Shown here piece after piece: positions 37,895 to 49,535 of a stretch of DNA of 64,000 bases; position 1 is the stretch's first letter; each line of letters starts with the position of its first letter. The stretch spans positions 267,549-331,548 of the forward strand of contig NZ_JAUYZI010000001.1 in the NCBI RefSeq assembly GCF_030700245.1, in the 5' to 3' direction. Under the pieces are notes generated by a model. The model was not told the origin of the DNA and did not search any database. It was given only the letters and a program-made list of their open reading frames with translations. This DNA is from Methylobacterium amylolyticum. Its GTDB lineage: Bacteria > Pseudomonadota > Alphaproteobacteria > Rhizobiales > Beijerinckiaceae. Position numbers and translations under genes: made by a program.

Positions 37895-38893
37895 TCAGAG
37901 ACGCCCGCCGGCCGGGACCGGATCGCCGGGGCGGCGAGGATGCGTCTCCACCGCGGAGGGCGCGCGCCGATGGATCGCGGCGGCGAGGGCGATGGCCGCG
38001 GCGGCGATGGCGATCCCCGCCAGCACATCGACGAAGTAGTGGCCGCCGTCGATCGGCGTCGCGGCGATCAGCAGGCCGTTCACCAGCAGGAGCGGAATGC
38101 GCACCAGCCGCACCGTCCAGACGTAGTAGCCGAACAGCACGCCCAGCGAGGCGTGCATGCTCGGGAAGGTCACGATGCCCTCGATGCTGTCGAGCGAGAC
38201 GGCCTTCAGCGTCCCGTTCCGCAATTCCGACAGGTGCGCCACGTGGACGAAGGCGGCGGCCGGATCGAGATGCGCGAAATCCCGGGCCGTCAGGCCGAGG
38301 TGAACGTACATCGCCATCGCGGGCATGAGCGCGGAGAGCGCGGCGGCCGCCAGCGATGCGAGGCCGAACGCGGTGACGAACGCACGCAGCGCCCGCCAGC
38401 GGCCGCTGAAGCCCAGGACGACCGTCAGCAGGAACATCTGAACGATCAGGCTTCGATAGGCCAGCGTCAGGACGAAGCCCAGCCGGGGATGGGCGTCGAC
38501 GAAGGCAAGATACGCCCGCCAGTCGAGGCCGAGGCGCCGGTCGAGGGCGTAGAGGCGCGCATCCCAGAGGGGACCGCCCTGTGCCGCCAAGGCGTAGGAG
38601 AGGACGGCCGCCAGCGCGCTGAAGGCGAGCAACTGCGACAGGCTGGAGAGCGTCACGGCGATATTGGGCTCGTACCGCCGGGTCCGGTAGAAGCGGGCCA
38701 AGCCTCCGAGCGCGACGCAGGCGGCGCAGAGGGGGACCGCGCTGGCCCAGTCGAACCGCAAACCGGCCGCCATCAGGCAGCCGGCAGTCAGCAGCGCGGT
38801 CGCCGCGATCGTCGGCCATGCCCAGGGCGGGGGCGCTACGGATTCGTCTCGAAGCATGGACGGCTCAGGGGATCGCGACGCCTCCGGACGCAC
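37895..38893 (-). CDS. PAP2-superfamily (Ipt1/Aur1-like) membrane phosphatase or transferase
   Basis: 332 residues with about eight membrane helices. The PAP2 signature is IVTFPSMHASLGVLFG followed by TPIDGGHYFVDVLAG, giving both catalytic histidines. The layout, with a long N-terminal membrane region, is that of the PAP2_3 (inositolphosphotransferase-like) group. Such enzymes act on lipid or sugar phosphates at the membrane. The start is a GTG at 38893; an ATG at 38857 is possible and neither has a strong ribosome site. It is convergent with crtC and divergent from the glycosyltransferase operon. Confidence 0.8.
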   Translation of the reverse strand: MRPEASRSPEPSMLRDESVAPPPWAWPTIAATALLTAGCLMAAGLRFDWASAVPLCAACVALGGLARFYRTRRYEPNIAVTLSSLSQLLAFSALAAVLSYALAAQGGPLWDARLYALDRRLGLDWRAYLAFVDAHPRLGFVLTLAYRSLIVQMFLLTVVLGFSGRWRALRAFVTAFGLASLAAAALSALMPAMAMYVHLGLTARDFAHLDPAAAFVHVAHLSELRNGTLKAVSLDSIEGIVTFPSMHASLGVLFGYYVWTVRLVRIPLLLVNGLLIAATPIDGGHYFVDVLAGIAIAAAAIALAAAIHRRAPSAVETHPRRPGDPVPAGGRL

Positions 38894-39176
38894 GCGGCAC
38901 GGGTCGAGATTAGGCCGGACGCGTCAACGACCGGTTCATGAGCCGATCCGCGTCGGCCGGCATCGACGCGGACGGCGCGGATCGGCCGGGCAAGCCCGAG
39001 CGGCGACGCAGCGGACGACGCCGGCAGGGTCGGCGTCTGGAACCGGGATGTGCGTCGCAGGACTGTAACGGTCTGCCGTTCCAACGACGGGAACGGGGTC
39101 GGGAATTGTCCGGCGGCCCAGCTTGTGCGACCGCTTTGCGGCTGCGATGGTCCGGGCTTCGGAGGCGTGAGCGACG

Positions 39177-40400
39177 ATGCGAGCGGACGAGGCCGCGGGC
39201 CTGCGCGTCCTGATCTACAGCCACGACACCTTCGGGCTCGGCCACCTGCGCCGCTCGCGGGCGATCGCCCACGCCGTGGTCGCGGCGCATCCGGGCGCGC
39301 GGGTGACGATCGTCTCGGGCTCGCCGGTGGTGGACCGCTACGCCTTCGCCGCGGGCGTGCGCACCGTCCGCCTGCCGCCGGTGACGAAGCTGCCGGACGG
39401 CGCCTACGCGAGCGGCGACCCGGCCGTGCCGCTGGCCGAGACGGTCGCCCGGCGCGCCGCCGCCGTCGCGCGGACCGCGGCGGCGTTCCGGCCGCACCTG
39501 TTCCTCGTCGACAAGGAGCCGGCGGGCTTCCACGGCGAGCTGCTGCCGACGCTGGAGGCGGAGAGCGCCCGCGGCACCCGCCTCGTGCTCGGCCTGCGCG
39601 ACGTTCTCGACGACGCCGAACTCCTGGTGCCCGAGTGGGCGCGCAAGGGCGCGGCCGAGACGATGGACCGGTTCTACGACGAGATCTGGGTCTACGGGCT
39701 CGGCCGCATCCACGCGCCGCTCGCCGCGCTGCCGCTCGCCCCCGACGCGGCGGCCCGGCTCGCGGCCCGGCTGATTTACACCGGCTACCTCCGGCGGGAC
39801 CTGCCCGCGGCGCGGCCCGGGCGCCGGGAGCCCGGGATCGCCGCCGGGCCGTTCCTGCTGGTCACGCCGGGCGGCGGCGGCGACGGCGCAGCGCTGATCG
39901 ACTGGGTGATCGCCGCCTACGAGGCCGATCCCGGCATCCCCCTGCCCTGCCTGATCGCCTTCGGCCCGTTCCTCGACGAGGCCACACGGTCCGGCTTCGA
40001 CGCCCGCATCGCCAGACGTCCGGAAAAAATCGCGGCGATCACCTTCGACAGCGAGATCGAGTTCCTGATGCGCAAGGCGGCGGGCGTCGTGGCGATGGGC
40101 GGCTATAACACCTTCTGCGAGATCCTGTCCTTCGATCGCCCGGCGGTGCTGGTGCCGCGCACGGAGCCCCGCCGCGAGCAGGCGATCCGCGCGCGCGCCG
40201 CCGAGCGGCTCGGCCTCGCGCGGGTGCTGATGGAGGCGGACGGGCGCGCGCCCGAGCGCATGGCCGCGGCCCTGCGCGCGCTGCCGGACCAGCCCGAGCC
40301 GTCGCGGGTGGTGGTGCCGGGCCTGCTCGATGGGCTCGGCGTCGTGGCCGCCCGGGTGCGCGCCCTCACCGCCCCCGTCCCGCGCCGGGCCTATTCATGA
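39177..40400 (+). CDS. GT28-like (MJ1255-type) glycosyltransferase
   Basis: 407 residues. RVLIYSHDTFGLGHLRRSRA at the N-terminus and the C-terminal nucleotide-sugar site FLMRKAAGVVAMGGYNTFCE resemble the MurG/GT28-like family of GT-B enzymes. GGAGG lies 11 bases before the ATG. It opens an eight-gene operon in which every gene overlaps the next; its own stop overlaps the next ATG (ATGA). Its motif layout is shared with the third gene, so the two may be distant paralogues. Donor and acceptor are unknown. The 283-bp gap upstream shows no clear motif. Confidence 0.82.
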   Translation: MRADEAAGLRVLIYSHDTFGLGHLRRSRAIAHAVVAAHPGARVTIVSGSPVVDRYAFAAGVRTVRLPPVTKLPDGAYASGDPAVPLAETVARRAAAVARTAAAFRPHLFLVDKEPAGFHGELLPTLEAESARGTRLVLGLRDVLDDAELLVPEWARKGAAETMDRFYDEIWVYGLGRIHAPLAALPLAPDAAARLAARLIYTGYLRRDLPAARPGRREPGIAAGPFLLVTPGGGGDGAALIDWVIAAYEADPGIPLPCLIAFGPFLDEATRSGFDARIARRPEKIAAITFDSEIEFLMRKAAGVVAMGGYNTFCEILSFDRPAVLVPRTEPRREQAIRARAAERLGLARVLMEADGRAPERMAAALRALPDQPEPSRVVVPGLLDGLGVVAARVRALTAPVPRRAYS

Positions 40401-41668
40401 GCGCGTCGCCCCGGATCGCGGTGGTGCTGAAGGGCTATCCGCGCCTGTCCGAGACCTTCATCGCCCAGGAACTGCTGGCGCTGGAGCGGCGCGGTCTGGC
40501 GCTGGAGATCTGGTCGCTGCGCCGCCCCACCGACGCGGCCCGCCACCCGATGCACGCCGCCATCCGCGCGCGGCCCGTCTACCTGCCGGAATACCTCTAC
40601 CAGGAACCGCTGCGGGTGCTGCGCGGCCTCGCCGCCGCCCTGCGGCGGCCGCGCCTGCCCGCGCTGCTGGGACAGTTCGCCCGCGATCTCGCCCGCGACC
40701 CGTCCGCCTCGCGCCTGCGCCGGTTGGGGCAGGCCCTGGTGCTGGCCCGCGAGCTGCCGGACACGGTGACCCACCTGCACGTGCATTTCCTGCACACGCC
40801 GGGCAGCGTCGCCCGCTACGCCGGCCTCCTCACCGGCCGGGGCTGGAGCTTCTCCGCGCACGCCAAGGACATCTGGACGACGCCGGACTGGGAGCTGCGG
40901 GAGAAGCTCGCCGCGGCCGCCTGGGGGGTGACCTGCACCCGCGACGGGCTCGCGCGCCTGGACGCGCTGGGTCCCGGGCGCACGGCGCTCGCCTATCACG
41001 GCCTCGATCTGTCCCGCTTCCCGGCCCCGCCCCCGCCGCGACCGCCGCGGGACGGGCGCGACCCGGGGGCGCCGCTGCGGCTCCTCTGCGTCGGACGCCT
41101 CGTCGCCAAGAAGGGCCACGACGACCTGCTCGACGCCCTCGCGGCCCTGCCGCCAGACCTGCACTGGCGCCTCGACCTGATCGGCGGCGGCGAGCTGCGC
41201 GCCGAACTCGAGGCGCGGGCGGGGGCGTCGGGGCTCGCCGGCAGGGTCACGTTCCGCGGGGCGCTGGCGCAGCCGGCGGTGGTGGCGGCGATGCGCGAGG
41301 CCGACCTGTTCGTGCTGCCGACGAAGCCCGCGCCGGGGGGCGACCGGGACGGCCTGCCCAACGTGCTGATGGAGGCCGCGAGCCAGGAGCTTCCGATCCT
41401 CGCCACCGCCTTCGCCGGCACGCCGGAATTCCTGGTCGACGGCGCGCACGGCGTGCTGGTCCCACCCGGCGAGTCCGCCGCCCTCGCCACGGCGCTGACC
41501 CGGCTCGCGGCCGAACCCGCCCTGCGCCGGCGCCTCGCCGCCGCCGCCCGTGCCTGTTTGGTGCGGGACTTCTCCGAGGCGGCCGGTATCGATCTCATCG
41601 CCGGCCGGCTCGCCGCCTCGGCGGGGCTGCCGATGCCCGAACGGGAGCGCACCGCGTGCGCGTCCTGA
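40397..41668 (+). CDS. GT4-type glycosyltransferase
   Basis: 423 residues, GT-B fold. RIAVVLKGYPRLSETFIAQE at the N-terminus, FSAHAKDIWTTPDW in the middle, and the donor-site region LLCVGRLVAKKGHDDLLDAL, then DGLPNVLMEAASQELPI with the conserved EX7E glutamates. This is the retaining GT4 family. It probably builds an oligosaccharide or glycolipid head group with its two neighbours. It overlaps the first gene by 4 bp and the third by 13 bp. Confidence 0.87.
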   Translation: MSASPRIAVVLKGYPRLSETFIAQELLALERRGLALEIWSLRRPTDAARHPMHAAIRARPVYLPEYLYQEPLRVLRGLAAALRRPRLPALLGQFARDLARDPSASRLRRLGQALVLARELPDTVTHLHVHFLHTPGSVARYAGLLTGRGWSFSAHAKDIWTTPDWELREKLAAAAWGVTCTRDGLARLDALGPGRTALAYHGLDLSRFPAPPPPRPPRDGRDPGAPLRLLCVGRLVAKKGHDDLLDALAALPPDLHWRLDLIGGGELRAELEARAGASGLAGRVTFRGALAQPAVVAAMREADLFVLPTKPAPGGDRDGLPNVLMEAASQELPILATAFAGTPEFLVDGAHGVLVPPGESAALATALTRLAAEPALRRRLAAAARACLVRDFSEAAGIDLIAGRLAASAGLPMPERERTACAS

Positions 41669-43697
41669 TCGCCGTCACCCACCTCCTCGGCGCCGGACAC
41701 CTGACCCGCGCCGCGGCCCTGGCCCGCGCCTTCGCCGGGGCCGGCCACGCCGTCACCCTCGTCTCGGGCGGGGCACCCGCGCCGCTGGTCCGGCTCGACG
41801 GCGTGCGCCTCGTGCAGCTCCCGCCGCTGCGCGCGGCCGGATTCGATTTCACCCGGCTCGTCGGGCCGGACGGCCAGTCGGCCGACGCGGACCTCCTCGG
41901 CCGGCGCCGCGCCGTGCTTCTCGACGCCCTGTGCGAGGCCGCCCCCGACGTCGTGGTGACGGAGCTGTTCCCTTTCGGGCGGCGGGCCCTGGCCGACGAG
42001 TTCCTGGCCCTGGTCGAGGCCGCCCGCACCCGGCGCCCGCGCCCGCTGATCCTGGCGTCGGTGCGCGACGTCCTCGTCGCCCCGGATCGGCCCGAGAAGG
42101 TGGCGCGGGCCCATGCGCTGATCGCGGACCTCTACGACGCCGTCCTCGTCCACGGCGATCCCGCCCTGGTTCCGCTCGACGCCTCGTGGCCGCTCGACCC
42201 GCAGACCCGCGAGAAGGTCCACGACACCGGCTACGTCGACGAGGACGCCGCGATCGCTCCGGGTGACCGGTCCGGCATCCTCGTCGCGGCGGGATCGAGC
42301 GCGGCGGGTCTTTCCCTGCTCCGCGCCGCGGCCGGGGCCGCCCGCCGCCGGCCGGATCTCGGTTGGCGGATCCTCGTCGGGCACGGGGTGCCGGATCCGG
42401 AGATGTCCGAGATCGCGCACGGGCTGCCCGAAGGCACCGTCGAGCGCGCCCGGCCCGATTATCGCGCCCTGCTCGCCGCCAGCGCCGTCTCGGTCAGCCA
42501 GTGCGGCTACAACACTGCGGTCGATTTGCTGGCCACCGGTACGCCCGCCGTGCTCGTCCCGTTCGAGGCCGGCCGCGAGACCGAGCAGCGCCTGCGGGCG
42601 GAAAGACTCGCCGCCCGCGGGCTGGCGCACGTGCTGCCCGAGGCTGCGTTGTGCGAGGACACCCTCTTGGCGACGGTGGCTGCGCTCACCTCCACCTTGC
42701 GGGAAGGAGGTGGGGGCGACCCGGGAGGCACCGGTGCGCTCGATCCGGCACCATCCCTGCCCCTCCCCCCGAGCGGGCGGGACATGACGTTTGATCTTGA
42801 TGCGCATCCTGGCCCGAGCGGCCGGATCGACCTCAATGGAGCCGCCCGGTCCGTCGCGATCGTCGAAGGTCTGCTCGCGCTCCGCCGCCGCCGTACAGCT
42901 CCGGAACCCTTCGATCTCACCCGCCTGCGCATCGCCCTCGACCACGCCGCGGAGGAGGGGCGCCGCGTGCCCGTCTGGTGGCGCGACGACGACGCGGTCG
43001 CCGCCACGCCCGCCCTCGACCGGCTGCTGGCGCTCGCGGCGGCCCATGCCGCGCCGCTGCTGGTCGCGGCGATCCCGGCTCGGATCGAGCCCTCTCTGAG
43101 CCGGCGCCTCGCGGACGCGGATGGCGTGAGCGCGGCCATCCACGGCCTCGCCCACGCGGATCACGCCCCGCCCGGCGCGAAGTCGGCGGAGTTCGGCCCG
43201 CACCGGCCGCTGGCCGCGCTCCGGGCCGACGCGGCCGCCGGTCTGCGGTTCGCCCGGGCACGGCTGCCCGCCGACCGGCTGCTGCCGGTCTTCGTGCCGC
43301 CGTGGAACCGCCTCGCGCGCGATCTCGCCGCCGTCCTGCCCAGCCTCGGCTATCGCGGCCTCTCCACCGCAGGAGGACCGCCGGTCGACGGCCTCGTCCG
43401 CGCCGACGCGACCTTCGACCCGATCGACTGGCGCGGCACGCGGTCCTTGCGCGACCCCGGGGCGCTCCTCGACGACCTCGCGATCCAGATCGCGGGGGAC
43501 GCCGGCAGCCCGATCGGCCTGCTGACGCACCATCTCGCCCATGATCCGGCAATCTGGGCCTTCGTCGAGGCGCTGCTGCCGGTGCTGCTGCGCCATCCCG
43601 CCGTCACGGTGTGCGATCCGCGCGACCTGTTCGCACCCCGCGTGGACGCGGCCGCCGCACCGCCTAGTATTCCCGTTCCCGATCGCGCGAGGGCCGG

Positions 43698-43701
<4 letters not shown>
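41656..43701 (+). CDS. GT28-like glycosyltransferase fused to a polysaccharide-deacetylase-like domain
   Basis: 681 residues from a GTG (VRVLIAVTHLLGAGHLTRAA). Residues 1-345 are a GT28-like glycosyltransferase related to the first operon gene (VSVSQCGYNTAVDLLATGTP). Residues 345-390 are a Gly/Pro-rich stretch that may come from an inserted repeat, after which RIDLNGAARSVAIVEGLLA resumes the glycosyltransferase end. From about 420 a deacetylase-like domain follows (VPVWWRDDDAVAATPALDRL, IHGLAHADHAPPG, VFVPPWNRLARDL), with the Asp/His metal ligands visible. The fusion is real in this sequence, as the frame is open throughout. Its stop overlaps the next TTG start. Confidence 0.78.
42688..42790. 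repeat. Possible palindromic element inside the glycosyltransferase gene
   Basis: CACCTCC (about 42688-42694) pairs with GGAGGTG (42706-42712), and CCCTGCCCCTCCCCCC with GGGCGGG lies at the right end. The bases resemble the large palindrome family at 6921-7094, but the match is weak. It encodes the low-complexity linker REGGGGDPGGTG. Confidence 0.4.
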
Positions 43702-45538
<1,837 letters not shown>

Positions 45539-45539
<1 letters not shown>

Positions 45540-46420
45540 TGCCCGCCCGCCCGCCCGTGATGCTGGAACGCCTGCGCCGCCGGGTGCTGGGGCCGCTGTT
45601 CGACCGGCTCGGCTACGACCTCGTCCCGGCCGCCCCCGACTGGACGCACCGCCCCACCTCGCCGCGCGAGGTTTCGGTCCTGTTGGACGATGCGGCCGCC
45701 ATCCTGGACCGGGATCTCACGGCCGCCGGCCTCGCGCCGGACCGGGATGTCCGCGCCCTCGTGGAGACGTTCTGGACCCTGATCCCCGAGGCGCCGGTGC
45801 GGCAGCGGCGGGGCGGCAGCGGCTTCAACGGCGCGCTCCAGCTCTACGTGGCGATGCGGGCCCTGAGGCCGCGCTACGTCATCGAATCGGGGGTCTTCCG
45901 CGGCCTGACCACCTGGGTCATCCGGCAGGCCTGCCCGGACGCACGGATCTACTGCCACGATCCCGATCTCTCGGGGTTGCAGTACCGCGACCGCGACGCC
46001 GTCTACAGCCGAGCCGACTGGTCGCGGGCGGACTGGTCGGGCGTCGAGCCCGCCGACACGGTCGCCTTCTTCGACGATCACGTGGCGCAGGGCCGCCGGG
46101 TGGTGGAGGCCCACGCCCGCGGCCTGACGCGCCTCCTGTTCGACGACGACGCGGCCGGCCACCGCATCCACGCCCACGGCGGCCCCGCGCACCCGACCAT
46201 CGCGATGATCACCGATCCCGGGCGCACCCCCGAACCGATCCGCTGGACCCGGGCCGGCCGGTCCTTCGAGCAGGCCACCGACGATGCGCTGGTCGCCCGC
46301 GCCGCCGGCCTGATCGCCCGGTCCCACGCCTTCGACGACCTGCACCGGGCGACGGGCTACTCGCCGGCGCGGCTGACCTACGTGGCGCTGCATCCCGGTG
46401 GCGCGGAGGGCGGACGATGA
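45539..46420 (+). CDS. Uncharacterised protein of a polysaccharide-locus family, SAM-methyltransferase-like fold
   Basis: 293 residues from the ATG at 45539, eight bases after GGGAGG; it overlaps the ABC stop by one base. YVIESGVFRGLTTWVIRQAC recalls the first glycine-rich loop of class I methyltransferase-like folds. AFFDDHVAQGRRVVEAHARG then LTRLLFDDDAAG follow. From memory, proteins with this pattern occur in cell-surface polysaccharide loci, but no reaction has been assigned. There is no signal peptide. Its position between ABC genes suggests it modifies or recognises the glycan handled by this operon. Confidence 0.6.
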
Positions 46421-48522
46421 GCGGGCGCGATTTCTTTCGGCATGACGCCGGCCTCCCGGACGCGACGCCCTCGTCCCTCCGCGGGGGAGGATGGCCCCCG
46501 CGTCGGCAGGGGTCGGGAGAGGGGAGCGCGGGTCCGGGCGAGGGCGCGCTCCGCGCCGCATCCTCCGCCGTCGCTCTGCCCCTCTCCCCTCTCGCTGCGC
46601 GGGGTACCCTCCACCGCGGATGGGGGAGGGAGGGCGGCGTCTCCCGTCGCGCCCTGCTGGCCGGTCTCGGTGCCGTGGCAGTCCTACGACCAAAAGTCGC
46701 TCTCGCCGACGACGCCCCCGCCCCCCCCGAGACCCCCTTCATCGTCGATCTGCCCGCCCGCGGCCGGAAGACCGGTGCCGCCGGCGGCACGGTGCGCACC
46801 CTGATCGCCAAGGCGCGGGACGTGCGCTACCTCTCGGTCTACGGCTACACCCGCCTCGTCGGCTACGACGCCGATCTGACCCTGCGGCCCGACGTGCTGG
46901 AGCGGGTCGACGTGGAGGGCGGGCGCTTCACGTTCACGCTGCGCAAGGGTCACCGCTGGTCCGACGGCCATCCCTTCACCACCGACGACTTCCGCTACTA
47001 CTGGGAGGATGTGGCCAACCAGAAGGAGTTGAACCCGGACGGCCCGCCCGCCTTCTTCCTCGTCAACGGCCGGCCGCCTCAGGTGGAGTTCCTGGATCTC
47101 CAGACCGTCCGCTACACCTGGGACCGGCCGAACCCGATGTTCCTGCCGGCGCTCGCCGCCCCGCGCGATCCGCTGATCTACCGCCCGGCCCATTATCTCA
47201 AGGCCTACAATCCCCGCTACGTCGGCAAAGAGGCCGCCGATGCGAAGGCCAAGGCCGCCAAGCTGCGGAGCTGGGCCGCGCTCCACACCCGGCTCGACGA
47301 CAATTACGAGTTGACCAACCCGGATTGCCCGACGCTTCAGGGCTGGGTGCCGCGCACCCGGGCGCCGGCCACCCGCTTCAGCTTCGAGCGCAACCGCAGC
47401 TACCACCGGGTCGATACCGCCGGCACGCAGCTCCCCTACATCGACCGGATCGTGATGGACGTGGCCTCCACCGGCCTGCTGGTGGCCAAGACCAACGCGG
47501 GCGAGGCCGACCTGATGTTCCGCGGCCTGACCATGCCCGACATCCCGAGCCTCAAGGAAGGCGAGCGCGCCCACCGCTACCGCACCAACCTCTGGCCGGT
47601 CGCCCGCGGCTCCGAGATCGCTCTGTATCCGAACCTCACCACCCTCGATCCCGGCTGGCGGGCGCTGAATCGCGACGTTCGGTTCCGCCACGCCCTGTCG
47701 CTCGCGATCGACCGCCGCACCCTCAACAACACTCTGCTGTTCGGGCTCGGCACCGAGGGCAACGACACGATCGTGCCGGAGAGCGCGCTGTTCGCGCCGG
47801 AGATGCGCACGCTCAACGCCGGCTACGACGCGGCCCAAGCCACCCGCCTCCTCGACGACGCCGGCCTCGACCGCCGCGACGGCTCCGGCATCCGGCTGAT
47901 GCCGGACGGCCGGCCGATCGAGATCGTGGTCGAGAGCGACGGCGAGGCCGGCGAGATCCTCGACGGGCTGACCCTGATCACCGAGTTCTGGCGAGAGGTC
48001 GGCATCCGCCTCGTCACCAAGCCGCAGGAGCGGACCAACCTGCGCCGCCGCTCCATCGCCGGGCTCACGGTGATGGTCGCCGCGCAAGGCCTCGACCTCG
48101 CGGTGCCGACGGCGATCATGCCGCCGACCGAGCTCAGCCCGCGTCAGCCCGATCACTATTCCTGGCCGCGCTGGAGCCTCAACCTGGAGACCCGCGGCAA
48201 GAGCGGCGATCCCTGCGACGTGCCCGAGGTGCAGGCGCTGATCGAGCTCGACCAGCAGTGGCGCGACACCGACGATGCGGCCAGGCAGGCCGCGATCTGG
48301 CGCGAGATGCTGATGAACCACGCCCGCAACACCTGGGTGATCGGCACGGTGGCCGGCGCGCTCCAGCCGGTGGTCACCGCCGACCGCCTCGTCAACCTCC
48401 CGGCCCGCGCCCTCTACTCGTGGGAGCCGACCGCCCTGATCGGTGTGCAGCGGCTCGACGAGGTGTTCTGGGACGTCGCCGGCGACAAGCGGGCGGCGGT
48501 CGAGGGGGCGAAGTCCAAGTGA
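46417..48522 (+). CDS. Family-5 extracellular solute-binding protein with repeat-extended N-terminus
   Basis: 701 residues; ATGA overlap with the previous gene fixes the start. After 15 residues (MSGRDFFRHDAGLPD) comes about 58 residues encoded by a palindromic element. Then a Tat-like signal follows, SRRALLAGLGAVAVL, with the twin arginines at 77-78 and a probable cleavage after ALA. The mature part is a peptide/oligopeptide-binding SBP_bac_5 domain: YTRLVGYDADLTLRPDVLER, GHRWSDGHPFTTDDFRYYWE, RFRHALSLAIDRRTLNN. It captures the ligand in the periplasm for the two permeases. There is no start codon between the repeat and the signal. Confidence 0.88.
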   Translation: MSGRDFFRHDAGLPDATPSSLRGGGWPPRRQGSGEGSAGPGEGALRAASSAVALPLSPLAARGTLHRGWGREGGVSRRALLAGLGAVAVLRPKVALADDAPAPPETPFIVDLPARGRKTGAAGGTVRTLIAKARDVRYLSVYGYTRLVGYDADLTLRPDVLERVDVEGGRFTFTLRKGHRWSDGHPFTTDDFRYYWEDVANQKELNPDGPPAFFLVNGRPPQVEFLDLQTVRYTWDRPNPMFLPALAAPRDPLIYRPAHYLKAYNPRYVGKEAADAKAKAAKLRSWAALHTRLDDNYELTNPDCPTLQGWVPRTRAPATRFSFERNRSYHRVDTAGTQLPYIDRIVMDVASTGLLVAKTNAGEADLMFRGLTMPDIPSLKEGERAHRYRTNLWPVARGSEIALYPNLTTLDPGWRALNRDVRFRHALSLAIDRRTLNNTLLFGLGTEGNDTIVPESALFAPEMRTLNAGYDAAQATRLLDDAGLDRRDGSGIRLMPDGRPIEIVVESDGEAGEILDGLTLITEFWREVGIRLVTKPQERTNLRRRSIAGLTVMVAAQGLDLAVPTAIMPPTELSPRQPDHYSWPRWSLNLETRGKSGDPCDVPEVQALIELDQQWRDTDDAARQAAIWREMLMNHARNTWVIGTVAGALQPVVTADRLVNLPARALYSWEPTALIGVQRLDEVFWDVAGDKRAAVEGAKSK
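46462..46636. repeat. ~170-bp large palindromic element, in-frame copy within the solute-binding-protein gene
   Basis: The left arm (about 46462-46531) contains CGCGGGGGAGGATGGCCCC and GGGGTCGGGAGAGGGGAGC, nearly identical to the inverted right arm of the element at 6921-7094. The right arm (about 46573-46634) contains CCCCTCTCCCCTCTCGC and GATGGGGGAGGGAGGG. Length and phase leave the reading frame open. Confidence 0.75.
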
Positions 48523-49535
48523 TCGCCCAGGTTCTCCGCCGCCTCGTCACCATGGCGCTGACGCTGCTCGTGATCTCGGCGCTGGTCTTCCTGGTGATCA
48601 AGCTGCCGCCGGGCGACTACCTGACCAACCGGATCATGGAGCTGCGCGCCACCGGGGAAGCCGGCTCGATCGCCAAGGCCGAGCTGCTGATCAAGCAGTA
48701 CGGCCTCGACCGGCCGGTCTGGCAGCAATACCTGATGTGGGTCGGGCTGATGCCGGGGCCCGGGGGCTGGTCCGGACTGCTCCAGGGCGACTGGGGCTGG
48801 TCGTTCGAGTACGACAAGCCGGTGGCCGACGTGGTCGGCGACGCGCTTTGGCTGACGCTGCTCGTGAACCTCACGGCGGTGGTGTTCGTCCACCTCGTGG
48901 CGATCCCGGCAGCGATCTACTCGGCCACCCACCGCCACACCTTCGGCGACGCGGTGGTGACGGTATTGGGCTATGTCGGGCTCGCGGTGCCGGGCTTCCT
49001 GCTGGCGCTGATCCTGCTGTTCTACGCCAACCGCTGGTTCGGCCTGTCTATCGGCGGCCTCTACGACGCGGCGCTGACCAACCGCCCCTGGGACGGGGAG
49101 AAAGTCCGCTCGCTCCTGGCCCATCTCGTCGTGCCGACCCTGGTGATCGGGCTCGGGGGCACGGCGGCGATGATCCGGCGGATGCGCGCCAACCTCCTCG
49201 ACGAGCTGGCCAAGCCCTACACGGTCACCGCGCGCGCCAAGGGGCTGCCGCCCCTGCGGGCGCTGCTCAAGTACCCGTTCCGGATGTCGCTGAACCCGTT
49301 CGTGGCCGATATCGGCAACCTGCTGCCGCACGTCGTCTCCGGTTCGGTGCTGGTCTCGCTGGTGCTGAGCCTGCCCACCGTCGGGCCGCTGCTCCTCGAC
49401 GCGCTGCGCAGCCAGGACCAGTTCATGGCCGGATTCATCCTGATGTTCGTGGCGGCGCTGACGCTCGTCGGCATGCTGATCTCCGACCTCGTGCTGGTCT
49501 GGCTCGACCCGCGCATCCGGCTGGGCCTGCGATGA
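48519..49535 (+). CDS. Oligopeptide-type ABC transporter permease (DppB/YejB-like)
   Basis: 338 residues from a GTG overlapping the previous stop. The N-terminal helix (RLVTMALTLLVISALVFLVI) with KLPPGDYLTN, a large periplasmic loop (YLMWVGLMPGPGGWSGLLQG), and five further helices follow. The EAA coupling loop is ELAKPYTVTARAKGLPPLRA. It is one of the two inner-membrane channel subunits and should contact the fused ATPase. Confidence 0.9.
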   Translation: MIAQVLRRLVTMALTLLVISALVFLVIKLPPGDYLTNRIMELRATGEAGSIAKAELLIKQYGLDRPVWQQYLMWVGLMPGPGGWSGLLQGDWGWSFEYDKPVADVVGDALWLTLLVNLTAVVFVHLVAIPAAIYSATHRHTFGDAVVTVLGYVGLAVPGFLLALILLFYANRWFGLSIGGLYDAALTNRPWDGEKVRSLLAHLVVPTLVIGLGGTAAMIRRMRANLLDELAKPYTVTARAKGLPPLRALLKYPFRMSLNPFVADIGNLLPHVVSGSVLVSLVLSLPTVGPLLLDALRSQDQFMAGFILMFVAALTLVGMLISDLVLVWLDPRIRLGLR

